Positions 9,701 through 18,515 are shown, counted from the first letter of the stretch. The stretch: DNA of 64,000 bases from Novipirellula galeiformis (GCF_007860095.1 NZ_SJPT01000002.1:310001-374000); one strand, 5' to 3'. Program-made: numbers and translations. The notes: generated from the letters alone by a model not told the origin.

Positions 9701-10482
9701 GACTCCGCGGCGAGGTCATCGATTAATGTGAACTCAATATCCGCGGACATGCTGCCCGCAGGTATCGTCAACGGGCTGCTCAAAACGGTGAAATCGGTCC
9801 CTTCCGTCGCGGTTCCGGACAACGTGAAGGGAACGATCACATCTTCGTTAGAAACTTGTGATAGCGACACGTTCACGCTCACCGTGCCTGCGTCTTCGAG
9901 CTGAGACTGCATCTCGGTTGTCATCGTGACCACCGTCTCGCTCGCATCGGAGACCCTCAGGATCACGTCGCCGTAATCGGTAATCGGAAGCGAATTGGCC
10001 TCGGCATCGACCACTAGCGTTCGATGATCCTGAGCCACTCCAGCCGAATTGATCGTCAAGCGGTAATCCCCAGCGACGAGCGGAACCATGACATCAAATG
10101 TGCCAAGACTGCGCGTCGGGGGAGCACTGATCGCGGTCTCGGCCGAACTAGAGACAATCGAATCACCCTGCTCGCGGTTGATCATCGCGTCAATGAATTC
10201 AGGGAACGCTTCGGACTGCAGAAATTCATCGATCACCAATGAATTGGCACTATTGGCGAAGTTCAATTGGTAACCACGGACCGCCTGCTCGGCCGACGTC
10301 AACGTCGCTTCGAATCGAACCGTCGATCCGCCGCTGGCGGTCACGATCGTGGTCCCGTTCTCTTCGGTCGCCCCGCCCAAAGCGGGCAATAAGTCGACGA
10401 CCGCGAGCAATCGTCGATCTTCAAGCAATTCGGCACTCAGCTGCCGACGTTGGACGTTTCTTCGCGTGATTCGACGACTCAT
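6793..10482 (-). CDS. Calx-beta repeat protein with dockerin domain
   Basis: 1229 residues from the ATG at 10482. The N-terminus MSRRITRRNVQRRQL followed by LLEDRRLLAV is the LEPR-XLL-type motif that marks exported planctomycete giant proteins. After a unique domain of about 180 residues come seven Calx-beta repeats of about 105-110 residues, each ending in a Ca2+-binding ...TI(V/L)DND. A variable domain follows, then a type I dockerin with two Ca2+ loops (DVDGSGETTTLDALRVVNQL and DVNADGRVSALDALQVINYL). It is probably a calcium-rigidified cell-surface or secreted adhesin-like protein, with the dockerin as docking or processing module. An ATG 17 codons upstream is possible but would put charged sequence before the motif. 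Confidence 0.9.
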   Translation of the reverse strand: MSRRITRRNVQRRQLSAELLEDRRLLAVVDLLPALGGATEENGTTIVTASGGSTVRFEATLTSAEQAVRGYQLNFANSANSLVIDEFLQSEAFPEFIDAMINREQGDSIVSSSAETAISAPPTRSLGTFDVMVPLVAGDYRLTINSAGVAQDHRTLVVDAEANSLPITDYGDVILRVSDASETVVTMTTEMQSQLEDAGTVSVNVSLSQVSNEDVIVPFTLSGTATEGTDFTVLSSPLTIPAGSMSADIEFTLIDDLAAESAETIVVTLSTPIGARLGADVVHTLHIVDNDDGTPTAVLSLESPTVQENAGTVNMTVTLSSASEFDVTIPYTVSGSATRDTDFVITPDMIMIPSGQTTATLEIAVTDDFQLENNETVIVRLDPPTNAKLGSPNRQVLTIIDNDQTPPPTVSFRTAALTVGESVGSVSLDVFLSAASDAPITVPLTVSGTATPNTDFTISPNQITFAAGQISASIIVNVIDDTAIEGNETVIVTLGTPTGALLGEIPTKTLTISDDDKAPPPKINIVNSAIRVEEGNKVVIVTVSLSEPTETFVEVPFTITGTATTLKDYASLTDRVGFAAGQVLRSFKLHIFEDNLAEEEETMIVTLGTPNLGELGDVTSTTITIVDNDLVGDYPKVSFSTSQMMVSESNPLVWVTATLSILAPEVIKVPITVTSTATDGSDYVLSQRMLVFERGSSTAALPIEIVNDDQIEPTENIVLTILPPEGLNLGENPTQTISIFDNDSPLPNQPSVGFSTTAQSVNEDDGTISVAVVLTSPSDHDVLIPFVATGTARNGHDFTISASPLLIAAGRTSGTIVVNVIDDKAVDPDETVSITLQTPTGATLGDSITHTITIVDSDSPLPSKPTVNLTEVTRTVSEGDGAITVSVKLSKPSEDVVLVPFRVYGSAIQGSDFTIASNAFTIAPGETTASVTINLIDDTIFEGVETVTVSLDRPTGAKLGSSSTFTGTILDNDADQGDTIVRNPMDRANVIVASSRSTAVLFSATENTELLVGFVETASATTRVRLYDGDMNQIASEAAGLLRASLTADASYALIFEASPVDQTIFVRSSAGANTLSGASINNLVEPTDVDGSGETTTLDALRVVNQLSRQADGESVVAGGLYYDVNADGRVSALDALQVINYLSRNAANRAQEELPGVVLSNINLGSDSPREPQAIPVLETKSPSHSGAEGEALAPQSEGALPELRETKESQIDAVIADIHDALQLLD

Positions 10483-11295
10483 GGCAGATAATCTCAGATC
10501 GATTTTTGAAACTCGGAAAGCAAAACAGGTCAACTGCGAAGAATAGGCAGAAAGACGAGAGGTGATTCTAATCCACCCGTTTAGCGTTCGCCAGCAGGAT
10601 CTGGGGTGAGCCCCGTTGATCGAGGTCGAGCGTCGCGTTCCTTTTGGGAGACCCTATTGGGTGATTGGCCACGTTTTACCGTCGCTTGACCCGCGCGTTG
10701 GCAATCACCGTCAAGGCAACCTAATCGAATTCACCGCCGCCGAGGTAGCGAATCGAAACACGACATCACGGTGGCTTCATACGCGTCCGTAGCTTCGCAC
10801 CCCCCTTTTTCGCCGAAAATCATCACCCGCAGCGTTATCGAGAGCCCGAGTCCTGCGTGATCATCCCTTGCGGACGCGCCAGCCGTAGAAAGCCAGCGGT
10901 AGAAACACGCGTGGGCTTAAGAAAATCGCCCAACGTGAAAACAAAGGCAGCGTCCCAGGTTGAGAAAAGCGGCCCCGAAACGACGCGTGGGGCTCTAGCT
11001 CGACATCTGTCAAGCGGTACTATCGAGAACGTGCGGGAGAGTAGCGATTGGCTGCTTCTCGATTTCCAAGGTCGATGGTTCAGGTCCGATGGTTCCAGGG
11101 GCCGATGGGAAACGGGCACGATCGGAATCACGCCAGTACGGTTGCCGTGGTTCGTCGTCGCCGCCGATCCCGATCTCGTGAGAAGCAGAACTCACCCACG
11201 GCCATCCCCCGCCGAGAAAGGCGGGGAATGGATGGTTGTTGCGCGGACGAACCCTGTATTGCAATGATCGTTGTCGATCGCAATGAGCATGCGCT
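10483..11295. other. Intergenic region, no recognised gene
   Basis: About 810 bp lying upstream of the Calx-beta gene and past the end of the next leftward gene. The open frames (for example 10857-11267) overlap each other on both strands and have biased Arg/Ser/Pro composition. I support none as a gene and see no RNA. Confidence 0.45.
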
Positions 11296-12039
11296 CTATC
11301 GCAATGAGATCGCGTCTTGCAGTGGCTTCAAGACGCTGCCGACCAAGTATTCGTCAATCAGATCGCGTCCCAGCGCGACAAGCCGATCGTACTCATGGAC
11401 GTACGTTTCGTCGGGACCGAGGCTATCGTAACGGCGAACGGTCAAATAAACGCTAATCGGTTCTTCGCTAAAATCACCGGTTCGCACTTGGTAGGCATTC
11501 GTACGCGATTCAAAGCTGATCCGGCACTGGGTGCGGCACTCTTCATCGAGCGAAAATTGGATCGCCGGTTCATGCGAAAGCACCTTGCCGTACGGCATGT
11601 TCATGAATCCTTGCAAACCAGGAGCCACCCCGACCACTTCCGAGAGAATGTCGTTGTGATTGCCGCGGTAGGCGAAATCAAATCCGAACATCACGCTCAG
11701 CGATTCGCAATCGAGCGGACTGGCCGACAACTCATACGGAATCAGCTCCAAAACGGTACGATGTAAATCGTCGATCGCTTCGTTGGAGTCCGGATTGACG
11801 ACACCCGAGTTGACTCGTTTCAGTTCGGTCGAAACCCAGCGATACGCCCCTGCTTCTTTTTCCTCTTCTAAGACAAATTCGTTTTTTTCACGCCCGTAGA
11901 AGTTCTGCATCTTCGGATAACGGCGGCGGACCTGCTCAAAAAAGTGGAGAATCGATTCCCGGCCTTTGGGCAGTTCCATCTCCGTCGTCAGAATCATGTT
12001 TAAGTAAAAGTCGTCGCTAAACGCAGCATATCCGTTCAT
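11296..12039 (-). CDS. Conserved hypothetical protein
   Basis: 247 residues with balanced, globular composition. There is no signal peptide or membrane helix. Mixed alpha/beta segments such as LILTTEMELPKGRESIL-like and SVMFGFDFAYRGNHNDI are seen, but I do not recognise a domain. An AAAGGTGA ribosome binding site sits just before the ATG at 12039, which supports the start. It is flanked on both sides by more than 750 bp of non-coding sequence, so it is a single-gene unit. Function unknown. Confidence 0.75.
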   Translation of the reverse strand: MNGYAAFSDDFYLNMILTTEMELPKGRESILHFFEQVRRRYPKMQNFYGREKNEFVLEEEKEAGAYRWVSTELKRVNSGVVNPDSNEAIDDLHRTVLELIPYELSASPLDCESLSVMFGFDFAYRGNHNDILSEVVGVAPGLQGFMNMPYGKVLSHEPAIQFSLDEECRTQCRISFESRTNAYQVRTGDFSEEPISVYLTVRRYDSLGPDETYVHEYDRLVALGRDLIDEYLVGSVLKPLQDAISLR

Positions 12040-12834
12040 TCGTCACCTTTCGTGTCGCGTAATGCTTTTCGGGGTGGCAGCCAGCACGGTGAATAGACTG
12101 GATACCACGTTAATGGGTTCACAACGGAACCACGACGACATGTCGGTTAAATCATTAAGATGATGCGCTCCTCCGCGTTGGGCGTTATGGCTCTACTCCA
12201 TTAGTTTACGCGTAAATCAGTAACGGTTGAACCTCTGGATGAGCCCTTTTCTTGGTTATCACAGGGCTTCGGTGCTAAACAAGCGGGCGAACCAGTGGAC
12301 CTCCGCCGTTCTCCGGCGACGGCTCTAAAAGTCTAAATGAATAGGCCAACCTTCCCCCTCTGCTGGCCCCCCACTGCTGGAACGTGCCGAAAGTGTGTCC
12401 ACTACTTCGGGGGGCAACCCCTCTTTTTCGCCTTACCAACGAGGTTGCCCGACGAGCGGCCTGCGGATTCCGTCCTTCGCTGAAAATCGTGTCCTTCGTT
12501 GAGAAATGGTTCGCTAAAAGAGGGATGGGAATGACAAACCGAGCGCGTCAGCGAGAGACCACGCGTCGGCTCGACATCGCTCGCATCCCCTTCGGGGTAT
12601 TTAACCGAAAGGCTCGAATCGTGCTTGCCTCGTTGCGAAATTACGTCGGTGGGCAAAGCGTCTCAAACCGATTCCAACGCGATACTGTACACTGGACCGT
12701 TGATGCTTGGCAGCCTGGGCTAGGCCACGAAGTCTAAAATTGGAATCTCGCCCCTTCTGCGGCATCGTGATCACGACTCCCGATGAAAATCACGCGCTGG
12801 TCCGTTGCCGAGCGTCCTGGTTCCCCCGTTCAGA
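12040..12834. other. Intergenic region, divergent spacer
   Basis: About 795 bp between the leftward hypothetical gene and the rightward sulfatase. The frame 12384-12737 is not supported by composition. Nothing recognised. Confidence 0.45.
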
Positions 12835-14283
12835 ATGGTCAAGATGTTCACTCACCCGATCACCGTTTTCGTTCTCGGCACGGCACTATGGTTGGTAAGC
12901 GTTGCCGCAGCCGCCGAGAATTCGAGTGCAGAGACGCCGGCGACGAAACAGCCGAACATCGTCTTCATCTTCGCCGATGACATGAGTTACAACACGATTG
13001 CCAGTCTAGGGAATTCGGAAATCGAGACGCCCAACCTCGACCGGTTGGCGCGGCGAGGGACGACGTTTACGCACGCCTACAACATGGGATCGTGGAGTGG
13101 TGCGGTGTGCGTGGCCAGCCGAACGATGCTGAATTCGGGACGTTACATTTGGAATGCGAACGCGATCTACAAAACGTCCGAACACGAACGGAACGCCGGT
13201 CGTTGGTGGAGCGAGTTGCTGAAGTCCGCGGGTTATCGAACCTACATGACCGGCAAATGGCACTGTACCGCCAGTGCGGAAAAGGCGTTTGACGTCGCTC
13301 GCGACATCCGCCCCGGCATGCCCAAAGATTCCGCAGCCGGATACAGCCGCCCCGCCGCTGATGGCACGGATCCCTGGTCACCGTCGGATCCGAAGCGAGG
13401 CGGCTATTGGCAAGGTGGCACTCATTGGAGTGAGGTGGTAGCTAACCATGCCGAAGACTTCCTGCGCGATGCCGCCGCTCAAGCCGATCCGTTCTTCATG
13501 TATTTGGCGTTCAACGCCCCGCACGATCCACGTCAATCGCCGCAATCGTACGTCGACCGTTATCCCAGCGAATCGATCGCAGTGCCAGCGAATTTCCTGC
13601 CCCTGTATCCGTACGCCGATGCGATCGGTTGTGGCAAAAGGTTGCGTGACGAGCGGCTCGCTCCATTCCCACGCAGCAAACACGCCGTCCAGGTGCATCG
13701 CGGCGAGTACTACGCATTGATCACCCACATGGACGAACAGATTGGCAGGATCTTGAAGGCGGTGGAGGCATCCGGCAAAGCTGATAACACTTGGATCTTC
13801 TTTACCGCCGATCATGGCTTGGCAGTGGGGCAGCATGGATTGTTCGGAAAACAAAATATGTACGACCATAGCCTCCGTGTGCCGTTCATCGCCGTGGGGC
13901 CTGGAGTGAAAGCGAACGCGAAAATTGAGCAACCGATTTACTTGCAAGACGTGATGCCAACGACGCTGGAGCTCGCCGCAACCGAGAAACCTGAATACGT
14001 TGAGTTCCATTCGTTGCTACCGATGCTCAATGGGGCGGACAGCGAGAATGCCGCAATTTACGGTTGCTACCTCGACCTGCAGCGGAGCATTCGCACCGAG
14101 AAGTATAAACTCATCGTCTATCCCAAAGCCAAGGTCGTGCGTCTATACGACGTGCAAGCGGATCCCGACGAGAAGCACGATTTAGCGGGCGACGCGTCAA
14201 TGCAAGCGACCGTCGACAGGTTGTTTGCCCAACTACAAGGGTTGCAAAAATCGATGAACGACGAGCTTGTCTTGGAACGCTAA
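12835..14283 (+). CDS. Secreted sulfatase, formylglycine type
   Basis: 482 residues from the ATG at 12835. A signal peptide (VFVLGTALWLVSVAAAAE) precedes the alkaline-phosphatase-fold sulfatase domain: metal ligands in NIVFIFADDMSYN, the formylglycine motif CVASRTMLNSGRY (Cys-X-Ala-X-Arg, with Ala for the commoner Pro), TGKWH, and the distal metal site FFTADHGLAVGQHGLFGKQNM. Enzymes of this group hydrolyse sulfate esters of polysaccharides in the periplasm or outside the cell, and planctomycetes carry many of them. An anaerobic-type maturase or FGE elsewhere in the genome must convert the cysteine. The substrate cannot be read from the sequence. A second ATG three codons downstream is an equal alternative start. 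Confidence 0.9.
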   Translation: MVKMFTHPITVFVLGTALWLVSVAAAAENSSAETPATKQPNIVFIFADDMSYNTIASLGNSEIETPNLDRLARRGTTFTHAYNMGSWSGAVCVASRTMLNSGRYIWNANAIYKTSEHERNAGRWWSELLKSAGYRTYMTGKWHCTASAEKAFDVARDIRPGMPKDSAAGYSRPAADGTDPWSPSDPKRGGYWQGGTHWSEVVANHAEDFLRDAAAQADPFFMYLAFNAPHDPRQSPQSYVDRYPSESIAVPANFLPLYPYADAIGCGKRLRDERLAPFPRSKHAVQVHRGEYYALITHMDEQIGRILKAVEASGKADNTWIFFTADHGLAVGQHGLFGKQNMYDHSLRVPFIAVGPGVKANAKIEQPIYLQDVMPTTLELAATEKPEYVEFHSLLPMLNGADSENAAIYGCYLDLQRSIRTEKYKLIVYPKAKVVRLYDVQADPDEKHDLAGDASMQATVDRLFAQLQGLQKSMNDELVLER

Positions 14284-14388
14284 AGCTCCCGTGTTTGAAG
14301 ACCTTTTTTCTGTTCCAGGGTTTTTCACTCCTCACTCGCGGTCCCTTCGCATCCTGCCAATATTGTTCGTGACAATCCGCACTGGAAT

Positions 14389-14841
14389 TCAGCTCGCGGC
14401 GTGTCCGGCGGCGGCTTCAAGCTTTCGCTTTAAACTCTCGAGCTCCTTGCGAGCGGCATCACAGCCTTGCTCGTTCATCAACCAACCGAACAAGAAGAAC
14501 ATCAGCTTGAGGACCCCCTTGCCGTTCACCGTTGATTCTTGAGTCACGCGGGTGCGGCCATTGCAATCTTCGAAGCGGTACTCGGCCTCGATGTCGAATA
14601 ACTTCCCCGTCAATCGGATCGCCGATAATGTCGGTGGTTCCCAACGCGTGACGACGCCTTGGAAGTCCATGCGGCGTCCCCGCTCCTCGGTGACACAGCG
14701 GAAGATCGTGCCGAGACCCTTTTGATCATCGATGACCGTGCTTTCGACGACGGTTCGGCTCCATTCGGCAACCTTGTCGTTGGTGTAATCGAAGACCTCG
14801 TCGATCGGCCGGTGGATCTCAATGCTGGCTAAACTGTGCAT
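14389..14841 (-). CDS. SRPBCC-family polyketide cyclase-like protein
   Basis: 150 residues from the ATG at 14841 (MHSLASIEIHRPIDEVFDYTND). The opening (IHRPIDEVFDYTND.KVAEW) and the strand pattern (GTIFRCVTEERGRR, YRFEDCNGRTRVTQEST) are those of the START/SRPBCC helix-grip fold, which binds hydrophobic ligands. A hydrophobic helix near the C-terminus (LKLMFFLFGWLM) may contact membrane. The frame extends 34 codons upstream, but that part is not conserved in character. Function beyond ligand binding is not predictable. Confidence 0.8.
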   Translation of the reverse strand: MHSLASIEIHRPIDEVFDYTNDKVAEWSRTVVESTVIDDQKGLGTIFRCVTEERGRRMDFQGVVTRWEPPTLSAIRLTGKLFDIEAEYRFEDCNGRTRVTQESTVNGKGVLKLMFFLFGWLMNEQGCDAARKELESLKRKLEAAAGHAAS

Positions 14842-15114
14842 GGGAACCTTTGCAGGAACGGCGGTTGAGCGTCCAACACAGCGGATTGCCGAGGTCGCCG
14901 TGAAGGGAGACAAGAGATATGGCACCGGAGTGGAGTCTACCAACGGGACGCTCGTTGAATAATGGGTAGAGGCGACCCGCGATGCTCAACTTAGCGGACC
15001 GCCCGCCCAAGCGTTAACATGAGGTAGTGCTGGAAACCTCCCCGTTCTTGGTACAGCGTTAGGTGAGTAGGATTGGGGGGCACTGATTTCGCAAACTCCG
15101 CTGAAAGGGCGATC

Positions 15115-15621
15115 ATGACATTTCCACGAACCTTTTCTCACATTGGCATTTCTGTGACGGACCTGGACCAGGCCGTCGACTTCTACACCAAAACGTTGGG
15201 GTGGTACGTCATCATGCCTGCCACCGAAGTGGTCTCCGATGACTCCGCGATTGGCGTGATGTGCAATGACGTCTTCGGCAAAGGCTGGGGGCGATTCAAG
15301 ATTGCTCACTTGGCCACCGGGGATCGAATCGGCGTCGAGTTGTTCGAGTTTGAAAACGCCGAAAAGCGAGAGAACAATTTTGAATACTGGAAAACCGGCG
15401 TGTTTCACTTCTGTGTCCAGGATCCGGACGTGGAGGGACTGGCAAAACGAATCGTTGAGAACGGAGGTAAACAACGCATGCCCGTTCGCGAGTACTATCC
15501 CGGAGAAAAGCCGTACCGGATGGTTTACTGTGAAGATCCCTTCGGAAACTTGATCGAGATCTATTCGCACAGCTATGAACTGACGTATTCCGCGGGCGCC
15601 TACCAAGCTGATGCCGAGTGA
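15115..15621 (+). CDS. VOC-family (glyoxalase/dioxygenase fold) protein
   Basis: 168 residues from the ATG at 15115. It carries the VOC pattern HIGISVTDLDQAVDFYTKTLGW at the start, a central HFCVQDPDVEGLAKRIVENGG and the C-terminal DPFGNLIEIYSH, giving candidate metal ligands His, His and Glu. This is a single-module lactoylglutathione lyase or extradiol dioxygenase relative; the substrate is not determined. The upstream extension of the frame (from 15073) is not needed. It is convergent with the HIRAN gene. Confidence 0.85.
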   Translation: MTFPRTFSHIGISVTDLDQAVDFYTKTLGWYVIMPATEVVSDDSAIGVMCNDVFGKGWGRFKIAHLATGDRIGVELFEFENAEKRENNFEYWKTGVFHFCVQDPDVEGLAKRIVENGGKQRMPVREYYPGEKPYRMVYCEDPFGNLIEIYSHSYELTYSAGAYQADAE

Positions 15622-15630
15622 AGCGTGGCT

Positions 15631-15653
15631 CCGTATTGCGGGATAGCATACGG
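15631..15653. terminator. Hairpin between convergent genes
   Basis: CCGTAT and ATACGG form a short stem with an 11-base loop, between the stops of the VOC and HIRAN genes. There is no long U tract, so a terminator role is only suggested. Confidence 0.3.
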
Positions 15654-15696
15654 AACACGGAAATAAAGGGCATCGACATTCAGGTGGATCTGGCGA

Positions 15697-16470
15697 TCAA
15701 GCGTTTGCCAGTTTAGGAATCGCCGAAAATTCGGGGCCAGAACAAGGCTTGAAATCAGCAGGCCAGCAACCATGGAGTCGACACAGAAGGCGTTGCTGGA
15801 ACGGTGCATTGGGATTGAGCCGTTGCACAAACAGATTGACTGAACCGCTGGGGCATTCCCGCAGTAATCGAGTCAGGTCATGGGCAAGATAACGAGGGGC
15901 ATAGCCAATCGGAGTTTTGCCTGCATCGATCGCCACTGCCATCGGGTCGACCGGATTGGAGGGCTCACAACGGAGGTGCAAGCGGTCCCCTGCATGCAGC
16001 TGAGCTACCACTGCATTTGCCTCGTCCGTCGCTAGGTGGAAACGCATCCCATGAACGAAGAAATAGTTAAGGTAACACCCCTGGTTGTCTGGAACTGGGC
16101 AGGGAAAGACTTCAATGGCGTCGGTTTTCTTGATTCCTTCACTGCGTTGCAGCAGCAGCAATGGTTCTGGAGGATCGGCGGGATCAAAACCATTCCAGCG
16201 CAAAAAGTCGGCGTACTCAGGACGCGACTTAGGAAGTAATCGGTTGACCAACATCGGGAATAATTCGGCGGAATGGTAGACGGCCTCCAAATCGGGCATC
16301 CCGTCAAAAGGGCGAAACCCCTCGGTGGATTTGGCACCCTGTGTGTAACAAAAACGATAGGATGTTTGGCCCGACCGCTCACGAAACGCGTCCAAACGCC
16401 CCACCGGTCCCCAATGAGGCATCGGTTTTTCCGTGTGCCAAGCGACGAATAGTGACTCAGTAGGGTTCAA
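15697..16470 (-). CDS. HIRAN-domain protein
   Basis: 257 residues if read from the TTG at 16468-16470, which overlaps the TGA of the upstream HipA-like gene (TTGA). The N-terminal half (PVGRL, YRFCYTQGAKSTEGFRPFDG, MVNRLLPKSRPEYADFLRWN) resembles the part that precedes HIRAN in bacterial proteins. The C-terminal half is HIRAN (LRCEPSNPVDPMAVAID, IGYAPRYLAHDL). HIRAN domains in HLTF/Rad5 proteins bind 3' single-stranded DNA ends. The frame is open 52 codons further upstream, but that extension overlaps the HipA-like gene by 160 bp and has poor composition. The coupling implies co-translation with the kinase. Confidence 0.78.
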   Translation of the reverse strand: MNPTESLFVAWHTEKPMPHWGPVGRLDAFRERSGQTSYRFCYTQGAKSTEGFRPFDGMPDLEAVYHSAELFPMLVNRLLPKSRPEYADFLRWNGFDPADPPEPLLLLQRSEGIKKTDAIEVFPCPVPDNQGCYLNYFFVHGMRFHLATDEANAVVAQLHAGDRLHLRCEPSNPVDPMAVAIDAGKTPIGYAPRYLAHDLTRLLRECPSGSVNLFVQRLNPNAPFQQRLLCRLHGCWPADFKPCSGPEFSAIPKLANA

Positions 16471-17405
16471 GGGTGCGATGATCCAGGATGAAGTAGACGA
16501 TCTTGATTGATCAATAATAGTTCCAGGGTAAATTCTTTTGCCAGCGGTGTCATCCTCGATGCAGGAACTCGATCGATGATTCGCTCGAAATCTTGCCTTG
16601 AGATCCTTTCTAAATGCTCTAGCCAATGCCCCGCGGCGATTGGTCGAATTGCTTGCCAGGCATGAAAGCAGGCCAAGCTTCGCAGGGTCTTACGGTCCGA
16701 AACGGATCCGTAAAACCCCGATGCGGCACGTCTCGCAAATGCAGACATCTCAACGCGCCGGTTCGCGGATCGTAGGCGACGAGCTCGTTTCTCGTCAGGT
16801 TCGTTCCGTGCTAAACCAGCCCCATGATCAAAGGTGGGCGCCAGCCAAGTTGTCTCATGCCGCAAAGCCCCCCAATTCTGGTGATGGCGGTCTTGATTGG
16901 CAATCAACGTATCGAGCAATACGTAGCCTACAAAGACATCCACCGCAGTGTGACATTTGTGAGTCGGTTGCCAACACGAATCCGACGGAGGAGGGGCCAA
17001 CTTCTCTACCACTTCAGCGACCGCGCCAACCGTATGCTCTCGGACACCATAATTTTGTTCTGTGTTCGCGGGATAGGTCGAGTCGGCCTCTAACATCAAT
17101 TGGTTTCCTAAGACCAGTGTCAGCGGCTTGGCGGCAAGGTTCACGCAGATCACCCCAGGCAAATCTTTCTGTGTTTCGTGAGCTAGCTGATAGCTCACAT
17201 GAGGTAGTCCAATCGCATCACAAATTTCGCCGGCGATCATCTCCGCCCAATCTTCCCCCGTACCGCGATTCTCAGCTTTGAACAAGGTTCGCTGCTCATT
17301 ATGCCTGAACCAAAACTTCGGTTTCGTGCCTAATTGCTCAAGGTCTTCCGACTGGTCGGCGCTGATGTGAACGATTGAAAATTCTCCTCGCTCAGGATCT
17401 TGCAT
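16467..17405 (-). CDS. HipA-like kinase domain protein
   Basis: 312 residues. Kinase features of the HipA/CtkA fold are seen: a lysine after the beta hairpin (RTLFKAENRG, Lys43), a helix with EMIAGEICDAIGLP, the catalytic loop ANQDRHHQNWG (Asp172, Asn177) and the metal-binding aspartate in APTFDHGAGLA (Asp193). HipA proteins are Ser/Thr kinases of toxin-antitoxin modules that phosphorylate translation or other core factors. There is no HipB-like DNA-binding antitoxin here; the coupled downstream partner is a HIRAN protein instead. It is the same strand as, and 180 bp after, the ASCH-TPR gene. Target and toxicity are unknown. Confidence 0.78.
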   Translation of the reverse strand: MQDPERGEFSIVHISADQSEDLEQLGTKPKFWFRHNEQRTLFKAENRGTGEDWAEMIAGEICDAIGLPHVSYQLAHETQKDLPGVICVNLAAKPLTLVLGNQLMLEADSTYPANTEQNYGVREHTVGAVAEVVEKLAPPPSDSCWQPTHKCHTAVDVFVGYVLLDTLIANQDRHHQNWGALRHETTWLAPTFDHGAGLARNEPDEKRARRLRSANRRVEMSAFARRAASGFYGSVSDRKTLRSLACFHAWQAIRPIAAGHWLEHLERISRQDFERIIDRVPASRMTPLAKEFTLELLLINQDRLLHPGSSHP

Positions 17406-17584
17406 GGATTTTTCTCAATCTGTTTTTTTGTCCCACAACATTTTTCCTTATTCTTACAGCACAGCTGATATCGTATTGCCGCTAGCCACTGGCTTCCTCA
17501 TATGGACTTGATCGATCTCGAACGTCTGTAGTTTTTTTGCTGGCGGAGGTGGAGGTGGAGGTGGAGTGTGCATCTTTTCTAACA

Positions 17585-18511
17585 TCAGCGACCGGCTTTG
17601 ATCGTTTGCAGCAATTGTTTCGCACTATTACTTTCGGGTTCTTGCCGCAGTGCTCGTTCGCAAGTCGCTTGCGCATCCTCTGGGTTTCCTAGTTGCCAAT
17701 GTGCCTCGGCAATTACCTCAAGCATGCTGCTGTTATCGTCTTCGAGTTGCAAGGAGCGACTTGCCGCCGCCAACGCCTCTGGCCACTTCCCGCACTTTTT
17801 GTAAGCGAATGCAAGCACGATCCAACCGAAAGCAAAATCCGGATCGATCTCCACCGCTCGTTGAGCTATTGGGCAAGCGGCTTCAGGAGTATCGTCGAGC
17901 TCGGCGCAGGCTTTGGCCACCAGGGCATCGGGATGGTTGGGGGCTAATTCCATCAAGCGATCGACGGCGACTTTGGTGGCTTCCATGTGATTTCGCGTAT
18001 GCAAACATTCGTCAAACAAGGCCAGGTAGTTGCCCACCGGATCGGGATCGCCGTTCATCACGTCAGCCAAAATCGCAGCCGTCGCGTCTTGCGTGACATT
18101 AAGCTCATACGTTTCTGCGGCGAGGATTTGGCGCTGCAGCGGCGTCGGCATTTTGAACAGATTCAATTTACCTTTCATTGCGATCGGCTGTTTTAGAAAA
18201 CGTCCGTTGGAAACGCGCCAGCAGTAGGGCCCCGAAGCGAACGGATCGGCCTCGTGTTGCCGTCCATACGAGGTGATATCCTCGATATCAACCAAGCCAA
18301 TGACCGCGCCATAGGTGAAATAGTCTTTGCTCAGTTCTCCAGGATTGAGTTCGCGGCGCAGTTCGTTCACATACTGCGGGCTGGTCGAGGCATGAATCGC
18401 GATCGTACCCCGGCGATCGGTAGTCCAGGTGCGATTTTCGATCGTTTTTAGGTTCGAGCAAATCGCCCAGGCAAAAGGTTGCCGCACCGAAAGTCCACGA
18501 AGCTCATTCAT
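17585..18511 (-). CDS. ASCH (PUA-like) domain fused to TPR repeats
   Basis: 308 residues. The N-terminus is an ASCH domain (SVRQPFAWAI, KTIENRTW, RGTIAIHAS, YGAVIGLVDI, YCWRV), a PUA-like fold that binds RNA or modified nucleotides. From about residue 160 the protein is TPR-like helix pairs (ALVAKACAELDDTPEAACPIAQRAVEIDPDFAFGW and two more), which suggests a protein partner. The ATG lies only 4 bp after the stop of the hsdS relic (TGA CATC ATG), so the gene was probably a member of the former restriction operon. The fusion is unusual; no function is assigned. Confidence 0.8.
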   Translation of the reverse strand: MNELRGLSVRQPFAWAICSNLKTIENRTWTTDRRGTIAIHASTSPQYVNELRRELNPGELSKDYFTYGAVIGLVDIEDITSYGRQHEADPFASGPYCWRVSNGRFLKQPIAMKGKLNLFKMPTPLQRQILAAETYELNVTQDATAAILADVMNGDPDPVGNYLALFDECLHTRNHMEATKVAVDRLMELAPNHPDALVAKACAELDDTPEAACPIAQRAVEIDPDFAFGWIVLAFAYKKCGKWPEALAAASRSLQLEDDNSSMLEVIAEAHWQLGNPEDAQATCERALRQEPESNSAKQLLQTIKAGR

Positions 18512-18515
18512 GATG

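Noticed and set aside
10857-11431. Several plus-strand frames in the gap before 11296
   Set aside because: They overlap each other and partly run antisense through the real leftward gene, with Arg/Ser-rich composition.
12384-12737. A 117-codon gene before the sulfatase
   Set aside because: Antisense frame also open, composition not protein-like, no start signal.
16471-16626. N-terminal extension of the HIRAN gene
   Set aside because: It would overlap the kinase gene by 160 bp with poor composition; the TTG overlapping the kinase stop fits better.
17542-17566. GGTGGA short repeat near 17545
   Set aside because: A simple repeat in a 180-bp spacer; nothing ties it to regulation.
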